DNA of 64,000 bases from Acetobacterium wieringae. Its GTDB lineage: Bacteria; Bacillota; Clostridia; Eubacteriales; Eubacteriaceae. A program made the position numbers and the translations under genes. Positions within the stretch are counted from its first letter, which is position 1; each line of letters starts with the position of its first letter. Under the pieces are notes generated by a model, which saw only the letters and a program-made list of their open reading frames with translations, searched no databases and was not told where the DNA came from. Positions 1 through 9,251 of the stretch are shown here, piece by piece. The stretch spans positions 58,170 through 122,169 of the forward strand of contig NZ_JAIPPU010000015.1 of the NCBI RefSeq assembly GCF_026646375.1, given 5' to 3'.

Positions 1-813
1 AACCAATACACTGACCAGCAGGATGCCGATGCCAACGCCGACAACCACCCCAATATTCATGGCCGACATCGTCAGTGAACTGGAAAAATTATTGTTTTCG
101 TTGATGTTTTTTCGTTCGACTCCGGCCTCTGCGCCAATGCTACGAATGGTATCCAGAAATTCCTGCTCAGACATACCCTCGGCCCCCTGAATTCGACACA
201 GTGCATGAAAGGCGACATTCTTTAATTGTGGTCCGTTCTCGGCATATTCCCGGGAAAAGATTAGCGGATAGACCTTGGTAACCTCCGCTTCTTCTAAAAA
301 CCCACTAACAATAAAGGTTTCTGTTTCCCCATCCAGAAAGGTCAACGAAACCGTCTCCCCGATCGTGACCGGCACACCCAGTACCTTCATCAAGGATTTG
401 TTAACCGCAATTTCATTGAATTGATGGGGATAGCTGCCCTCGATAACCGCAGTTGTTTTAATCGGCGCCGTCATTTCCTCATAATAAGCTGGCCGGATCA
501 TTTCTCCATTTAATTCAAAACCCTGACCCAATTTATCCAGAGTCATAAATTCAATCTGTTCTTCACTTTCCAGTGCGGCAATCTGCGCCGCATTCACATT
601 CATATAGGTGACATGCTGCATCATCGCTACCTGTCTTTTTTGTTCAATACCCTGGGCCGAGGTGAACAGCGCCATCACCCCCAGCAAACTGACGGACAGG
701 GCAATGGTCATGAGGATAAAGAGATTTCTTGTTCTACTGGTTTTGATACTGCGCATGGCCAGATGACGAATAATGGCCTGATTGTTGTTTCTGATTTTTT
801 TTGCCGTTTTCAT
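1..813 (-). CDS. FtsX/MacB-like ABC transporter permease, partial (C-terminus outside window)
   Basis: The reading frame is open from an ATG at 813 to the window edge (271 codons), so only the N-terminal part is seen. After a basic cytoplasmic start comes one hydrophobic segment (about residues 32-55). A soluble domain of roughly 190 residues follows, and a second membrane segment begins near residue 255. That order, one helix then a large outside domain, is the MacB/FtsX permease pattern. The start overlaps the stop of the ATPase gene by 4 bases (ATGA), so the two are translationally coupled and form one transporter. With the upstream kinase/regulator pair, a role in export or in resistance to envelope-active compounds is likely; the substrate cannot be told. 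Confidence 0.85.
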   Translation of the reverse strand, partial: MKTAKKIRNNNQAIIRHLAMRSIKTSRTRNLFILMTIALSVSLLGVMALFTSAQGIEQKRQVAMMQHVTYMNVNAAQIAALESEEQIEFMTLDKLGQGFELNGEMIRPAYYEEMTAPIKTTAVIEGSYPHQFNEIAVNKSLMKVLGVPVTIGETVSLTFLDGETETFIVSGFLEEAEVTKVYPLIFSREYAENGPQLKNVAFHALCRIQGAEGMSEQEFLDTIRSIGAEAGVERKNINENNNFSSSLTMSAMNIGVVVGVGIGILLVSVLV

Positions 814-1478
814 CGATCTACAATCTTTCCATCCTCAATGCGAATGATGCGGTCCGCAAGTTGAGCAATTTCATTGTTGTGAGTGATCATCACCAGCGTC
901 TGTCCGAATTTTTTGATGCTCATTTTTAAAAGACCCAGTACTTCCTGGCTGGTTTTGCTGTCTAAATTTCCCGTCGGTTCATCCGCCAGCACAATTGAAG
1001 GTTTTGATGCCAGCGCCCTGGCCAGGGCGACCCGCTGTTGCTGTCCCCCGGATAGATTATTAGGGAAGCGCTGCGTCATCGTCTGCAAGTGTAGTAGCTC
1101 AATGATTGCACGGATATAGTTGTGGTCCGGCTTGTTACCATCGAGTTCCAGGGGCAAGACGATGTTCTCATAGACATTCAGCATCGAAACCAGATTGTAG
1201 TTTTGAAACACAAAGCCAATTTGTCGCCGTCGAAAAATAGTCAACTGCTCATCGGACATTTTCGAAATTTCTTTTCCACCGATTGTTACATTTCCGGCGG
1301 TAGGAACGTCTAGTCCGCCCAACATATGGAGCAGTGTCGATTTTCCGCTGCCTGATGTCCCGACAATCGCTAAAAACTCGCCTTTCTCAACTGCGAGTTC
1401 GATGCCATCAAGGGCTTTGACGCAATTGTCTTCTGTCCCATAATATTTTTTTAGATTTTTCGTTTCCAGTATTTTCAT
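810..1478 (-). CDS. ABC transporter ATP-binding protein (MacB/LolD-type)
   Basis: This 222-residue protein is a standard ABC ATPase: Walker A GTSGSGKST, a Q-loop (FVFQNYN), signature LSGGQQQR, Walker B VLADEPTGNLD and a switch histidine (MITHN). It energises the FtsX-type permease encoded just downstream with a 4-base overlap. The frame stays open further upstream, but the ATG at 1478 is preceded by a strong GGAGGA site and gives the usual family start (MKILETKNL). The upstream kinase operon is closed by a terminator at 1566-1614, so transporter transcription probably starts in 1479-1565 and may be a target of the response regulator. Confidence 0.93.
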   Translation of the reverse strand: MKILETKNLKKYYGTEDNCVKALDGIELAVEKGEFLAIVGTSGSGKSTLLHMLGGLDVPTAGNVTIGGKEISKMSDEQLTIFRRRQIGFVFQNYNLVSMLNVYENIVLPLELDGNKPDHNYIRAIIELLHLQTMTQRFPNNLSGGQQQRVALARALASKPSIVLADEPTGNLDSKTSQEVLGLLKMSIKKFGQTLVMITHNNEIAQLADRIIRIEDGKIVDR

Positions 1479-1565
1479 CAAATTGATTCCTCCTGTTTGC
1501 GCCAGTATAGCAAGAGAAACTAACCAAAATATAACAGTTTTCATGAAATTAATACGAAATAAACT

Positions 1566-1614
1566 AAAAAAGAGCGTCAATTCTAACAAACCGGTTAGGA
1601 TTAACGCTCTTTTA
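1566..1614 (-). terminator. Intrinsic terminator after the histidine kinase gene
   Basis: An inverted repeat AGAGCGTYAATYCTAAC (17 bases, one imperfect pair) closes on a short loop. On the minus strand it is followed by TTTTTAGTTT. It separates the kinase/regulator operon from the ABC transporter genes. Confidence 0.8.
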
Positions 1615-1620
1615 AACATT

Positions 1621-2634
1621 TTAAAAGGCATTGGGCAAAAACACCGAAAAGGTTGAGCCCTCGCCAACAGCCGAGCGCACCATCATATAGCCATTCTGCT
1701 TTTGAATGATTTCACGAGCCAGATAAAGACCGATCCCGATTCCCTCAATTTCCAGATTAGTTTCTTCCCGATAAAAGCGCTGGAAAATCTTCCCGTAATG
1801 GGCTTCCGGAATCCCTTTGCCCTGATCGGTGACAGTGATTCGGGTATACATTTCGCATCGTTTGACATCAACGGTGATAAAACTGTACTCCGGTGAGTAC
1901 TTCACCGCATTCTCCAGCACATTAAACAAGGCTTCCGCCGTCCATTTTAAATCATGATTTAAGCGGTATTCCTCTGGACAATTAACAGTGATCTGGATCT
2001 GCTTTTTTTCGGCCGGAACGGTGATGTCCGACAAGGCTTCGGCCAGCGTATCAAACAAATTGCCTGACTTCTTTTTTAGTTGAATCAGGCCCGCTTCCAA
2101 TCGTGACGCTTTTACCATGAAGGATAATAAAAATTCCAACTTTTCAAGCTGAGTTCCCATTAATTTGAGCAGTTCATTTCTGGTCTGCTCCGGCAGATCC
2201 CGGTCCTGGATGGTTTCGTGCAGCATTTTTAAATTGGTCATTGGCGTTTTTACTTGATGGGATATATCTGAAATAAAACCCTCCAGCACCTTCTTTTCAG
2301 TGGTTGATTTTTCTGTCGCTATTTTTAATACATCGGCGATGTCGACAATTTTCTGGTTAATCTTTGAAATCAGGGTTTCATCTAATAAATCCAGGGCATT
2401 GACGTTTTGATAATCATTATTAAACAACAACTCCAAATTATCGCTGATTTCATCCGTGATCGCGCTGATTAATTTTTCATTCCTGCGTTTCTCAAAATAG
2501 CCACCCAAAATAAAAAAAAGACAAAATAGCACCGAAACTGCGGTTGCCAGGGGATGACGGAATAGCAAAAAAATAATAATACAGTAGGCAACGCTAAGTA
2601 AGATGGTCACAGCTCCCCAATGCTCACTTCTCAT
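1621..2634 (-). CDS. Sensor histidine kinase with two membrane helices and no outside domain
   Basis: This 337-residue kinase has two hydrophobic segments close together at the N-terminus with almost no residues between them, then a HisKA domain with the phospho-acceptor box (SDISHQVKTPM). A HATPase_c domain follows, with N-box LENAVKYS, G1 DQGKGIP and G2 GIGIGLYLA. The minimal sensor is that of intramembrane-sensing kinases, which typically work with neighbouring ABC transporters; here an FtsX-type transporter is encoded just downstream. The ATG at 2634 lies inside the end of the response regulator gene (11-base overlap). An upstream in-frame start would overlap more and lacks a better ribosome site. 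Confidence 0.93.
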   Translation of the reverse strand: MRSEHWGAVTILLSVAYCIIIFLLFRHPLATAVSVLFCLFFILGGYFEKRRNEKLISAITDEISDNLELLFNNDYQNVNALDLLDETLISKINQKIVDIADVLKIATEKSTTEKKVLEGFISDISHQVKTPMTNLKMLHETIQDRDLPEQTRNELLKLMGTQLEKLEFLLSFMVKASRLEAGLIQLKKKSGNLFDTLAEALSDITVPAEKKQIQITVNCPEEYRLNHDLKWTAEALFNVLENAVKYSPEYSFITVDVKRCEMYTRITVTDQGKGIPEAHYGKIFQRFYREETNLEIEGIGIGLYLAREIIQKQNGYMMVRSAVGEGSTFSVFLPNAF

Positions 2635-3310
2635 CGGACACTCCCATCCATTGATAACCCATCCCATAAATGGTTTTGAGATGTTTTTTGTCCCGGGTAT
2701 CAATTTTTGATCTGATCCGGCTGATCATCATGGTCAGGGCATTTTCATCGACAAAGTTCTCGTTGTAATCCCACAACTTTTCCAACAGTAACCGTCTTGT
2801 CAGCACCATCTGGCTGTTTTTAATAAAAATGTCAAGCAGCTTGTATTCGTTGTTACTGAGCTCAATGGCATTTCCACCAAGACTAGCTTTTCGCTCTGAG
2901 AAATCAATAATCAGATTGCCGTCGTTATAAATATGCTTCTCCGTACTACCGCTATTTCTTTTGATAATCACAGCGATCTTTTTCAGCATGACGCTGGTCA
3001 GAAACGGCTTGGTGATGTAGTCCTCGGCCCCCAGTTCAAAACCCTTTAAAATATCACTTTCGAGATCGTTGGCGGTTAAAAAAATAATTGGTGTATCGAT
3101 TTGGTCATGCCATTTTCTACATAAATCAAAACCATTGCCATCGGGCAGATTCACATCTAGAACAATCAGATCAACCTGACCTTGTTCAAGCGCACTGTCA
3201 GCTTCGTTTAAATTGTAGGTCGAAATCACCTGGTATCCCGCTGAAATAAGATTATAGGCCAAGGTGTGATTCAACACCTTGTCATCTTCGACTATCAATA
3301 CCTTTATCAT
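2624..3310 (-). CDS. OmpR-family response regulator
   Basis: This 228-residue regulator has an N-terminal receiver with acidic residues D9/D10, phospho-acceptor D52 (VLDVNLPDGNG), T79 and K101 (TKPF). The C-terminal winged helix ends in a typical TxxGMGY strand-turn. It should be phosphorylated by the kinase encoded immediately downstream. The natural target is the ABC transporter gene pair beyond the terminator at 1566-1614, by analogy with BceRS/VanRS-type systems; this target assignment is inference. Confidence 0.94.
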   Translation of the reverse strand: MIKVLIVEDDKVLNHTLAYNLISAGYQVISTYNLNEADSALEQGQVDLIVLDVNLPDGNGFDLCRKWHDQIDTPIIFLTANDLESDILKGFELGAEDYITKPFLTSVMLKKIAVIIKRNSGSTEKHIYNDGNLIIDFSERKASLGGNAIELSNNEYKLLDIFIKNSQMVLTRRLLLEKLWDYNENFVDENALTMMISRIRSKIDTRDKKHLKTIYGMGYQWMGVSDEK

Positions 3311-3464
3311 ACCATTCCCATCCCTTTAATGCATTTACATTTAATTCACTTGCCATTATTGGTCTGCACTCTGATCATTATTCTTTGTTATTTGATCAGT
3401 GCTATGCTTTTTAAGCTATCATTTTCCAAGCGCAATTGCAAGTTATCTTTTCTGCGTTCTTTTT

Positions 3465-5555
3465 TTACTGTCGTGGGAGAAAGCGGGATGGTTCTCCCCG
3501 ATACAGCAGTGTCAGTCGGTGCATCGCTCGCGTTGCAGCGATATAAAGTAGCCTTCGGTCATCTTCGCTCTGGTATGTATCACTGTTCGCAGTAGGAATA
3601 ATCACCTCGTCGAACTCCAGGCCTTTCGACATCTGAATCGAGGTGACCGAGATGCCATTGGTAAAGCTGGTGCTATCAGGCGAAATTAACTTGATTTGAT
3701 AATCTTCTGCGAGTAACTTATGAAAGACCAGCGCCGCACTGTTTGTTTTCAAAATGATTCCCAGCGATGCATTTCCGCTTTGGAGAAAGGCATCAAGCAT
3801 CACTTTGATTTTAGCTATCTCATCCTCTTTGTCACGGCATGCTATCATTACCGGTGCATCCCCATGTCGTTCCACCGGTTCTAAACGATCCACCGGCTGG
3901 ATTCCCTTGGCGAAAGAGATGATTTCGTAGGTTGAACGGTAGCTCTTTGTCAATTCCACCAACCGTACATCGCTGTAAAGCTGCTGTATATCTGCTATCG
4001 TATGCCGATGATTGGGGTTGATCAGCTGTCCATAATCTCCTAATATTGTTTTTTGACAGGGAAAGAGGCGGTTGATAACGGCGTATTGTATGGGCGTATA
4101 ATCCTGCATTTCATCAATGACCAAATGCTTGATGACTTTGCTTTGCGACAAGCCCTCAAATGCCGCATGGAGATACATAAACGGGTATACATCTGACCAT
4201 TCCAGGGTTTTCCTGGCCGGCAATACAAACATCTCCGGCAACCCCAGCCACTGGTAAAAACCCCGGCATAATGACAGGCTGTTTTTGATTTTCAGCATCG
4301 CCATCAAGCTTTTCAGAATAACTCTTGGTCGGGGTATTTCCTCATCCCTGAAGTTGTCGGCTTCAAAATGGTCATGGATATCCTTGGCAATCAGACACAG
4401 CCGCTTCTTGATGGGATAATCTTGATAGCCATAAAAGCGCCTCTGTATCGAATCCGCCGTTGCTACAAAGTTCCCGCAAGAATAATCGACAAACTCAAAA
4501 ATCATGGCAGGAAGTTCCTGTACATATCGATCCATCTGCTTTACAAAATCCAGTGTTGACTTAAAACCCACCCGTGCTGTCCATTTTGCATCCTCCGTTT
4601 CAAACGGGTCTTTATCTGCTTCAAAGGCAATGATGCCTTCCAAATAATCTTTGGCAATGTCCACAAAACTCTGTTCATCAATGGGCTCCTCACCCAGCTC
4701 CGGTAAAACGGTGGATATGTAATCGCTAAAGACCTTGTTGGGTGAAAGAATCATTACGTTTCTTGCTTCCAGTTTACCCTTGAAACGATAGAGTAAAAAA
4801 GCTATTCGATGTAGGGCAATAGCAGTTTTACCGGAACCAGCCACACCTTGAATAATGATAGTACCGGTTTTTTCATTGCGGATGATTTTATTCTGCTCTT
4901 TTTGAATGGTGGCGATAATGGATTTCATCTTTTCATCTGAGGTATGGGAAAGTTCACGCTGTAAAACATCGTCGTGAATGTTAACCGAGCTTTCCAGAGC
5001 ATATTCCAAAATCCCGTTTTTTACTTTGAACTGGCGCTTGCGCGTCAACTTTCCCTCAATTCTACCCATTGGGGCATCATATCCTGCCAAACCAACCTCA
5101 CAGTCATAGAACATGCTGGCAAAGGGGGCGCGCCAGTCAATGATTAAAAGTTCGTTCTCATGGCTAAATGCGAAACGACCAATGTAATGCTTTGTTGCGA
5201 CTGGGCTTTCACATGTCTGAAAATCGATGCGGGCAAAATAGGGGGACTCTTTCAGCTTGGTTAACTTCTCCCATCTTCCGACCGAAAAAGCGCCAGTTCT
5301 GTCGATTTGCTTTAACGCCAATTCATTTTGAAACATTTCATGGGGATCAATCTCGCCACGATAGTCCGCCATATACCGTTTTGCATCCATATACTCTTTG
5401 TCGATACGGTCAACGTTCGCATTTGCTTGTTGCAAAGCAGTGTCGATTTTATTGTTGATGAGCTTAAGATGCGCAATTTCATCAGGAAATGGGATCAAGT
5501 CAATGGTGTCTGAGATCTTTTCTTTGTGCCTGGTGTTTTGTTTTTGATTTGTCAT
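3465..5555 (-). CDS. helD: HelD-like superfamily 1 helicase (RNA polymerase-associated)
   Basis: The 696-residue protein has an N-terminal helical segment, Walker A (GVAGSGKTAIALHR, about residues 237-250), Walker B with DEMQD, and UvrD/Rep-type motifs near the C-terminus (TSIQMSKGLEFD, LYIAATRAMH). HelD proteins of Firmicutes bind RNA polymerase and help release stalled complexes. The family match is clear from the N-terminal arm and motif spacing, though at 696 residues it is somewhat shorter than Bacillus HelD (about 774). The ATG at 5555 has GGGAGG six bases upstream; a TTG at 5561 is less likely. The gene starts 56 bases inside the end of the AraC-GNAT gene, suggesting coupled translation. 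Confidence 0.85.
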   Translation of the reverse strand: MTNQKQNTRHKEKISDTIDLIPFPDEIAHLKLINNKIDTALQQANANVDRIDKEYMDAKRYMADYRGEIDPHEMFQNELALKQIDRTGAFSVGRWEKLTKLKESPYFARIDFQTCESPVATKHYIGRFAFSHENELLIIDWRAPFASMFYDCEVGLAGYDAPMGRIEGKLTRKRQFKVKNGILEYALESSVNIHDDVLQRELSHTSDEKMKSIIATIQKEQNKIIRNEKTGTIIIQGVAGSGKTAIALHRIAFLLYRFKGKLEARNVMILSPNKVFSDYISTVLPELGEEPIDEQSFVDIAKDYLEGIIAFEADKDPFETEDAKWTARVGFKSTLDFVKQMDRYVQELPAMIFEFVDYSCGNFVATADSIQRRFYGYQDYPIKKRLCLIAKDIHDHFEADNFRDEEIPRPRVILKSLMAMLKIKNSLSLCRGFYQWLGLPEMFVLPARKTLEWSDVYPFMYLHAAFEGLSQSKVIKHLVIDEMQDYTPIQYAVINRLFPCQKTILGDYGQLINPNHRHTIADIQQLYSDVRLVELTKSYRSTYEIISFAKGIQPVDRLEPVERHGDAPVMIACRDKEDEIAKIKVMLDAFLQSGNASLGIILKTNSAALVFHKLLAEDYQIKLISPDSTSFTNGISVTSIQMSKGLEFDEVIIPTANSDTYQSEDDRRLLYIAATRAMHRLTLLYRGEPSRFLPRQ

Positions 5556-6459
5556 CTGCAACCTCCCTTGTTAAAACAAAGCGTTGTGTCGGATAATCAA
5601 ACTCCGTAAGCAGCTCCGCTTCCATAAAGCCTAAGCTTTTAATGGCACTGCGATGTCCGGTATCCGCTTTATCTCCCGCTCTGTAGGTAGTAATACTAAT
5701 TTCATTTCTACTAATCAGCTCTCTCATCACCTTATCAAGAAATGCCTTGGGTATCCCTTTATTCCGATAAAACGGATGTGTGCCCATAAAATCAATGTTG
5801 CCGGTTTCAGAAGAGAACAACATGACTCCCACCGCAATATCATCATCTTTTAAGATCAGCGCCTGCTTACTTCTGATCCGCAGTTTTAATTCCATGGCGT
5901 ACTCCTCCTCATCTAAATAAGGAAAGCCATCTATAATAAGCCGGACTAAATTCATCCAACAAGCAATATCGTCTTCGGTTGCAAGGGTAATGTGCCATTT
6001 GGGTAGCTCTTTGCTGTGGAGTATTCCATAATTACCTTCTACTCTGAATCTTAATTGCAAGGGGTAAAATTTTTCGTTTTCCCGATATTTATTAGGTGAT
6101 TGCTTATACATTGCGGTAAAAATATGTGTAAAGGCCTGCTGACTTTCATATCCGCCCACTGCGGCAATATCAATAATTGGTTTACTAGAAAAAACCAATA
6201 ACCATGCTGCTTCCGTCAGCCGGCGGCGCTGAACATAATCATGGATCGTTAAGCCCACCATACTCGCAAATACCCGATGCAGATGATATTTTGAATAATG
6301 GACAGCCGTTGCGACACGATTTAAATCCATTTTCTCCATTAAATGCGTTTCGATAAATTGAATTACTGCTGAAATTTTTGCGACACTGTTCTTATCCACA
6401 TCACCCTCCTTATTTTGCTTAGATATTTTATCAGATTTTGTACGTTTTGTTTTGACCAT
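5500..6459 (-). CDS. AraC-type DNA-binding domain fused to a GNAT acetyltransferase domain
   Basis: In this 319-residue protein, residues 27-130 form a two-helix-turn-helix AraC module (the segments YSKYHLHRVFASMVG and GGYESQQAFTHIF are typical). The rest resembles a GNAT N-acetyltransferase, with a conserved stretch VGVMLFSSETGNIDFMGTHP and YRNKGIPKAFLDKVM as the acetyl-CoA loop region. Usually the partner domain of such short AraC proteins is a GyrI-like effector pocket, so this fusion is less common. The GNAT domain may sense or modify a small molecule. The basic, lysine-rich tail and the large overlap with helD are notable. Function is inferred from domains only. Confidence 0.8.
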   Translation of the reverse strand: MVKTKRTKSDKISKQNKEGDVDKNSVAKISAVIQFIETHLMEKMDLNRVATAVHYSKYHLHRVFASMVGLTIHDYVQRRRLTEAAWLLVFSSKPIIDIAAVGGYESQQAFTHIFTAMYKQSPNKYRENEKFYPLQLRFRVEGNYGILHSKELPKWHITLATEDDIACWMNLVRLIIDGFPYLDEEEYAMELKLRIRSKQALILKDDDIAVGVMLFSSETGNIDFMGTHPFYRNKGIPKAFLDKVMRELISRNEISITTYRAGDKADTGHRSAIKSLGFMEAELLTEFDYPTQRFVLTREVADDKSKTKHQAQRKDLRHH

Positions 6460-6571
6460 TCTTGCTATCTTTTATCACTGATTGTTCTCACCCATCGTTT
6501 TCATTGCGAATACAATGTGACGACGTTGCATAAAGCAACCAAAGCTGACATTTTTTGCACCATTATGTTAA

Positions 6572-6583
6572 CATCAATTGATG
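6572..6583. promoter_or_regulatory. Perfect palindrome upstream of the XRE-AbrB gene
   Basis: CATCAATTGATG is a perfect 12-base palindrome, 46 bases before the regulator's start codon and in the divergent spacer. It is a candidate operator for XRE autoregulation; no second copy was seen nearby. Confidence 0.3.
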
Positions 6584-6629
6584 GATGTCGTTGCGCAAAA
6601 CTGGTAGAATAAGCTCAGGTGGTGAAAAT

Positions 6630-7097
6630 ATGAAAAATATGATTAGTATGAATTTACAGACCCTGCGAAAAACCCATCAGTACACGCAAGAAGATGTGGC
6701 TGAGAAGATCGCCGTTTCCCGACAATCAGTTGCCAAATGGGAAAATGGCGAGAGCTTACCGGATATGAATAAATGCATTGCCCTGGCAGCGCTTTATAAC
6801 ATTTCCCTTGATACCCTTGTCAACGGTACCGAAACGGTTGGCGTACCCTTACCGCCAAAAGGCAAGCACGTTTTTGGCACGGTGATTGTCGGTGAACGCG
6901 GACAAATCGTCATACCCAAAAAAGCCAGGGACGTCTTCCAAATCAACCCCGGTGACAGCCTGATGATTTTAGGTGATGAAAATCAGGGCGGTCTGGCCCT
7001 GATTGATACCAATCAATTCATCAGTCAGTTTGAATTTGTAAAACAAAGTTTGAGCAATGCCGATCAAACCGCGAAGGACAACGAAAGTGAAGATTAA
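6630..7097 (+). CDS. XRE helix-turn-helix regulator with a SpoVT/AbrB-like C-terminal domain
   Basis: This 155-residue protein has an N-terminal XRE helix-turn-helix (TQEDVAEKIAVSRQSVAKWENG) and, near residues 78-125, a swapped-hairpin AbrB-type domain (VGERGQIVIPKKARDVFQI). Both domains bind DNA, so this is a two-module transcription factor. The ATG at 6630 follows AGGTGG; an upstream in-frame start at 6585 has no ribosome site. It is divergent from the AraC-GNAT gene and overlaps the downstream hydrolase gene by 11 bases if the GTG at 7087 is used, so it probably controls that gene. Confidence 0.9.
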   Translation: MKNMISMNLQTLRKTHQYTQEDVAEKIAVSRQSVAKWENGESLPDMNKCIALAALYNISLDTLVNGTETVGVPLPPKGKHVFGTVIVGERGQIVIPKKARDVFQINPGDSLMILGDENQGGLALIDTNQFISQFEFVKQSLSNADQTAKDNESED

Positions 7098-8163
7098 AAA
7101 AATGCAACTAGCCCTGATTGTTCTGGTATTTGTGGTAATCGGCATTGCCGTTGCCCTTGGTTATTTTTTTTACAGCAACTTACATCCGATCGATGATCAC
7201 TATCTCAAACAAACCCTTGCCGCCGGCTTTACCGAGCAAACAGTCACGCTTGATAGTGGTTCGGTTATTAATTATGGTGAGGGCCCAGATAACGGCCCCG
7301 CTCTGCTGTTAATCCACGGTCAAGGCGTATCCTGGGAGGATTATGCGGCAGTTCTGCCTAAATTGTCGAAGAACTATCATGTCTTTGCAGTGGATTGCTT
7401 TGGCCACGGTCAATCCAGTCATGATCCGGCGCTTTATTCCTGCGCGGTAAATGGCCAAGCGCTAATCTGGTTTATGGATCATGTCATCGGTGAAAAATGC
7501 TTCGTATCCGGTCATTCTTCTGGCGGTATTCTGGCGGCCTGGCTAGGCGCCAACGCACCCACACGGGTTAGCGGCCTGGTCCTTGAAGATCCCCCGCTCT
7601 TTTCCGTCACGCCAGCGGAAATGCAAGAAGGTGCTGGCTGCTTCGCCTGGAAAGATACCTTTATGACCATTCACAGCTTTCTAAACCAGACAGAGGAAAC
7701 CGATTTTGTTGTATACTATTTTAAAAATGGTTACATGACGTCCCTTTTTGGTGGTCTGAAAGAACGGGTGGTTCTAGCCGTCGAAACATTCCGCCAAGAG
7801 CACCCCGACCAGGGGCCCCGAATTTTCTGGATTCCCTATTCCTGGATGCGGTTGATGAACACCATTGATCATTATGATCTGGCCTTTGGCGAAGCCTTTT
7901 ACGACGGTTCATGGATGCATGGGATCGATCAGGAAACCCTGCTAAAAGCGATTCCAAGTCCGACGATTTATCTCAAAGCCGAAACGAATTATGGTCAGGA
8001 CGGCGTTTTGTATGCCGCCAATAGCGATGCCGATGCCGAAAAGGTTCAGACTTGCCTCGCCAATTACGAAACCATGACCATTAAATCCGGTCATGACATC
8101 CACTATGAACATCCCGACTTTTTTGTTTCTGCATTAAAAAAACTGCAGGACAAAACAAAATAA
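7087..8163 (+). CDS. Membrane-anchored alpha/beta hydrolase
   Basis: The 358-residue protein begins with a basic stretch and one strong membrane helix (LALIVLVFVVIGIAVALGYFF), followed by an alpha/beta hydrolase. It shows the HG oxyanion region (LLIHGQGVSW), nucleophile elbow GHSSGG and a C-terminal catalytic histidine (KSGHDIHYEHP). The catalytic domain should face the outside of the membrane. A GTG at 7087 with GAAGGA nine bases upstream is the best start; ATG at 7102 is an alternative. It sits in one operon with the XRE-AbrB regulator. Substrate unknown. Confidence 0.85.
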   Translation: MKIKKMQLALIVLVFVVIGIAVALGYFFYSNLHPIDDHYLKQTLAAGFTEQTVTLDSGSVINYGEGPDNGPALLLIHGQGVSWEDYAAVLPKLSKNYHVFAVDCFGHGQSSHDPALYSCAVNGQALIWFMDHVIGEKCFVSGHSSGGILAAWLGANAPTRVSGLVLEDPPLFSVTPAEMQEGAGCFAWKDTFMTIHSFLNQTEETDFVVYYFKNGYMTSLFGGLKERVVLAVETFRQEHPDQGPRIFWIPYSWMRLMNTIDHYDLAFGEAFYDGSWMHGIDQETLLKAIPSPTIYLKAETNYGQDGVLYAANSDADAEKVQTCLANYETMTIKSGHDIHYEHPDFFVSALKKLQDKTK

Positions 8164-8229
8164 TTTGCCCTCCTAACCAACCTGATGGCTGGCTTAAAAA
8201 ATTCAGAACTTCTTGTTGCTTAAAAACCG

Positions 8230-8262
8230 GCGATTGTCATTGACAATCGCTATTTATGTTGT
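8230..8262 (+). terminator. Probable intrinsic terminator after the hydrolase gene
   Basis: GCGATTGTC and GACAATCGC form a perfect 9-base stem with a 3-base loop (8230-8250). A T-rich but interrupted tract follows. It lies between the hydrolase and nitroreductase genes. Confidence 0.55.
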
Positions 8263-8381
8263 TTAAAATATAATTGTCTAAAATATTGTCTGTTTTGTAT
8301 TTCAGGCAATGACGAACGTACTGCAAATGCTGCATTCCGTTTGTCAAACGCCAATGGATCATTATTCGAAGGAGAATCATC

Positions 8382-9224
8382 ATGAAGATTAAATTTCCAG
8401 TTGAAGAAACCGTAAAAAAACGCTATAGCGTCCGAAATTATCAGGAACGAGTCATTGAAGCGGATAAAATAAGCGCCATTGCTGCTTTTATTAAGACGTT
8501 GAATAATCCTTTTGGCCCAACTGTCACCTTTCACACCCTTGATATTAAAGCCAACCAAACCAGCCAAAAGCTTGGCACCTACGGGGTCATCAAGGGTGCC
8601 AGTCACTATATTGGTGTAACAATTACCCCGGAACCCATGGCACTGGAAGCGCTGGGGTATGAATTTGAAGCCCTGGTTCTTTATCTGGCTGATCAGGGTC
8701 TTGGCAGCTGCTGGTTAGGGGGCACCTTTGACCGCCGCAGTTTTTCTACGGCAATGCATATCGATGACGATGAACTTTTTCCGATTATCAGCCCCTATGG
8801 CTACGCTGCCGAACACAAACATTTTAAAGAAAAAGCAATGCGTAAACTAATCAAGGCCGATCAACGTAAAAACTGGTCGCAATTGTTTTTTAAGGACGAT
8901 TTTCAGACCCCACTGGCCGAAGCAACCGCTGGCGATCTGTCCTTTGCTCTGGAAATGGTCCGGTTAGGGCCATCGGCCTCCAATAAACAGCCCTGGCGGA
9001 TTGTCTTACTCGATGGTAACTGTCATTTTTATGAGGCAAAAGAACCAGGCTACAGTAAGGCCTTTGCCTACGATATCCAGCGGGTTGACCTGGGCATTGC
9101 TGCGGCCCACTTTGATTTTGCCACCCAGGAAGGCAACATCAACGGGCATTTTGTCACCACTGCCGCGCCGGAACTGACCTTGCCGCAGCACCTGGAATAC
9201 GTCTTTTCGTGGATCCGGGAATAG
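8382..9224 (+). CDS. Nitroreductase-family protein (TM1586-like)
   Basis: This 280-residue FMN-binding fold protein opens with the nitroreductase signature VKKRYSVRNYQ. It carries the internal GYEFEALVLYLADQGLGSCWLGG segment, and a second half (LGPSASNKQPWRI) that is typical of the two-lobed TM1586 type. It should bind FMN and reduce a nitro, quinone or similar compound; the substrate is not predictable. A strong ribosome site (GAAGGAG) precedes the ATG. It is separated from upstream genes by a probable terminator and is likely a single-gene unit. Confidence 0.88.
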   Translation: MKIKFPVEETVKKRYSVRNYQERVIEADKISAIAAFIKTLNNPFGPTVTFHTLDIKANQTSQKLGTYGVIKGASHYIGVTITPEPMALEALGYEFEALVLYLADQGLGSCWLGGTFDRRSFSTAMHIDDDELFPIISPYGYAAEHKHFKEKAMRKLIKADQRKNWSQLFFKDDFQTPLAEATAGDLSFALEMVRLGPSASNKQPWRIVLLDGNCHFYEAKEPGYSKAFAYDIQRVDLGIAAAHFDFATQEGNINGHFVTTAAPELTLPQHLEYVFSWIRE

Positions 9225-9251
9225 TGGGACCGCTGCAAACCTGTTTTAGCA

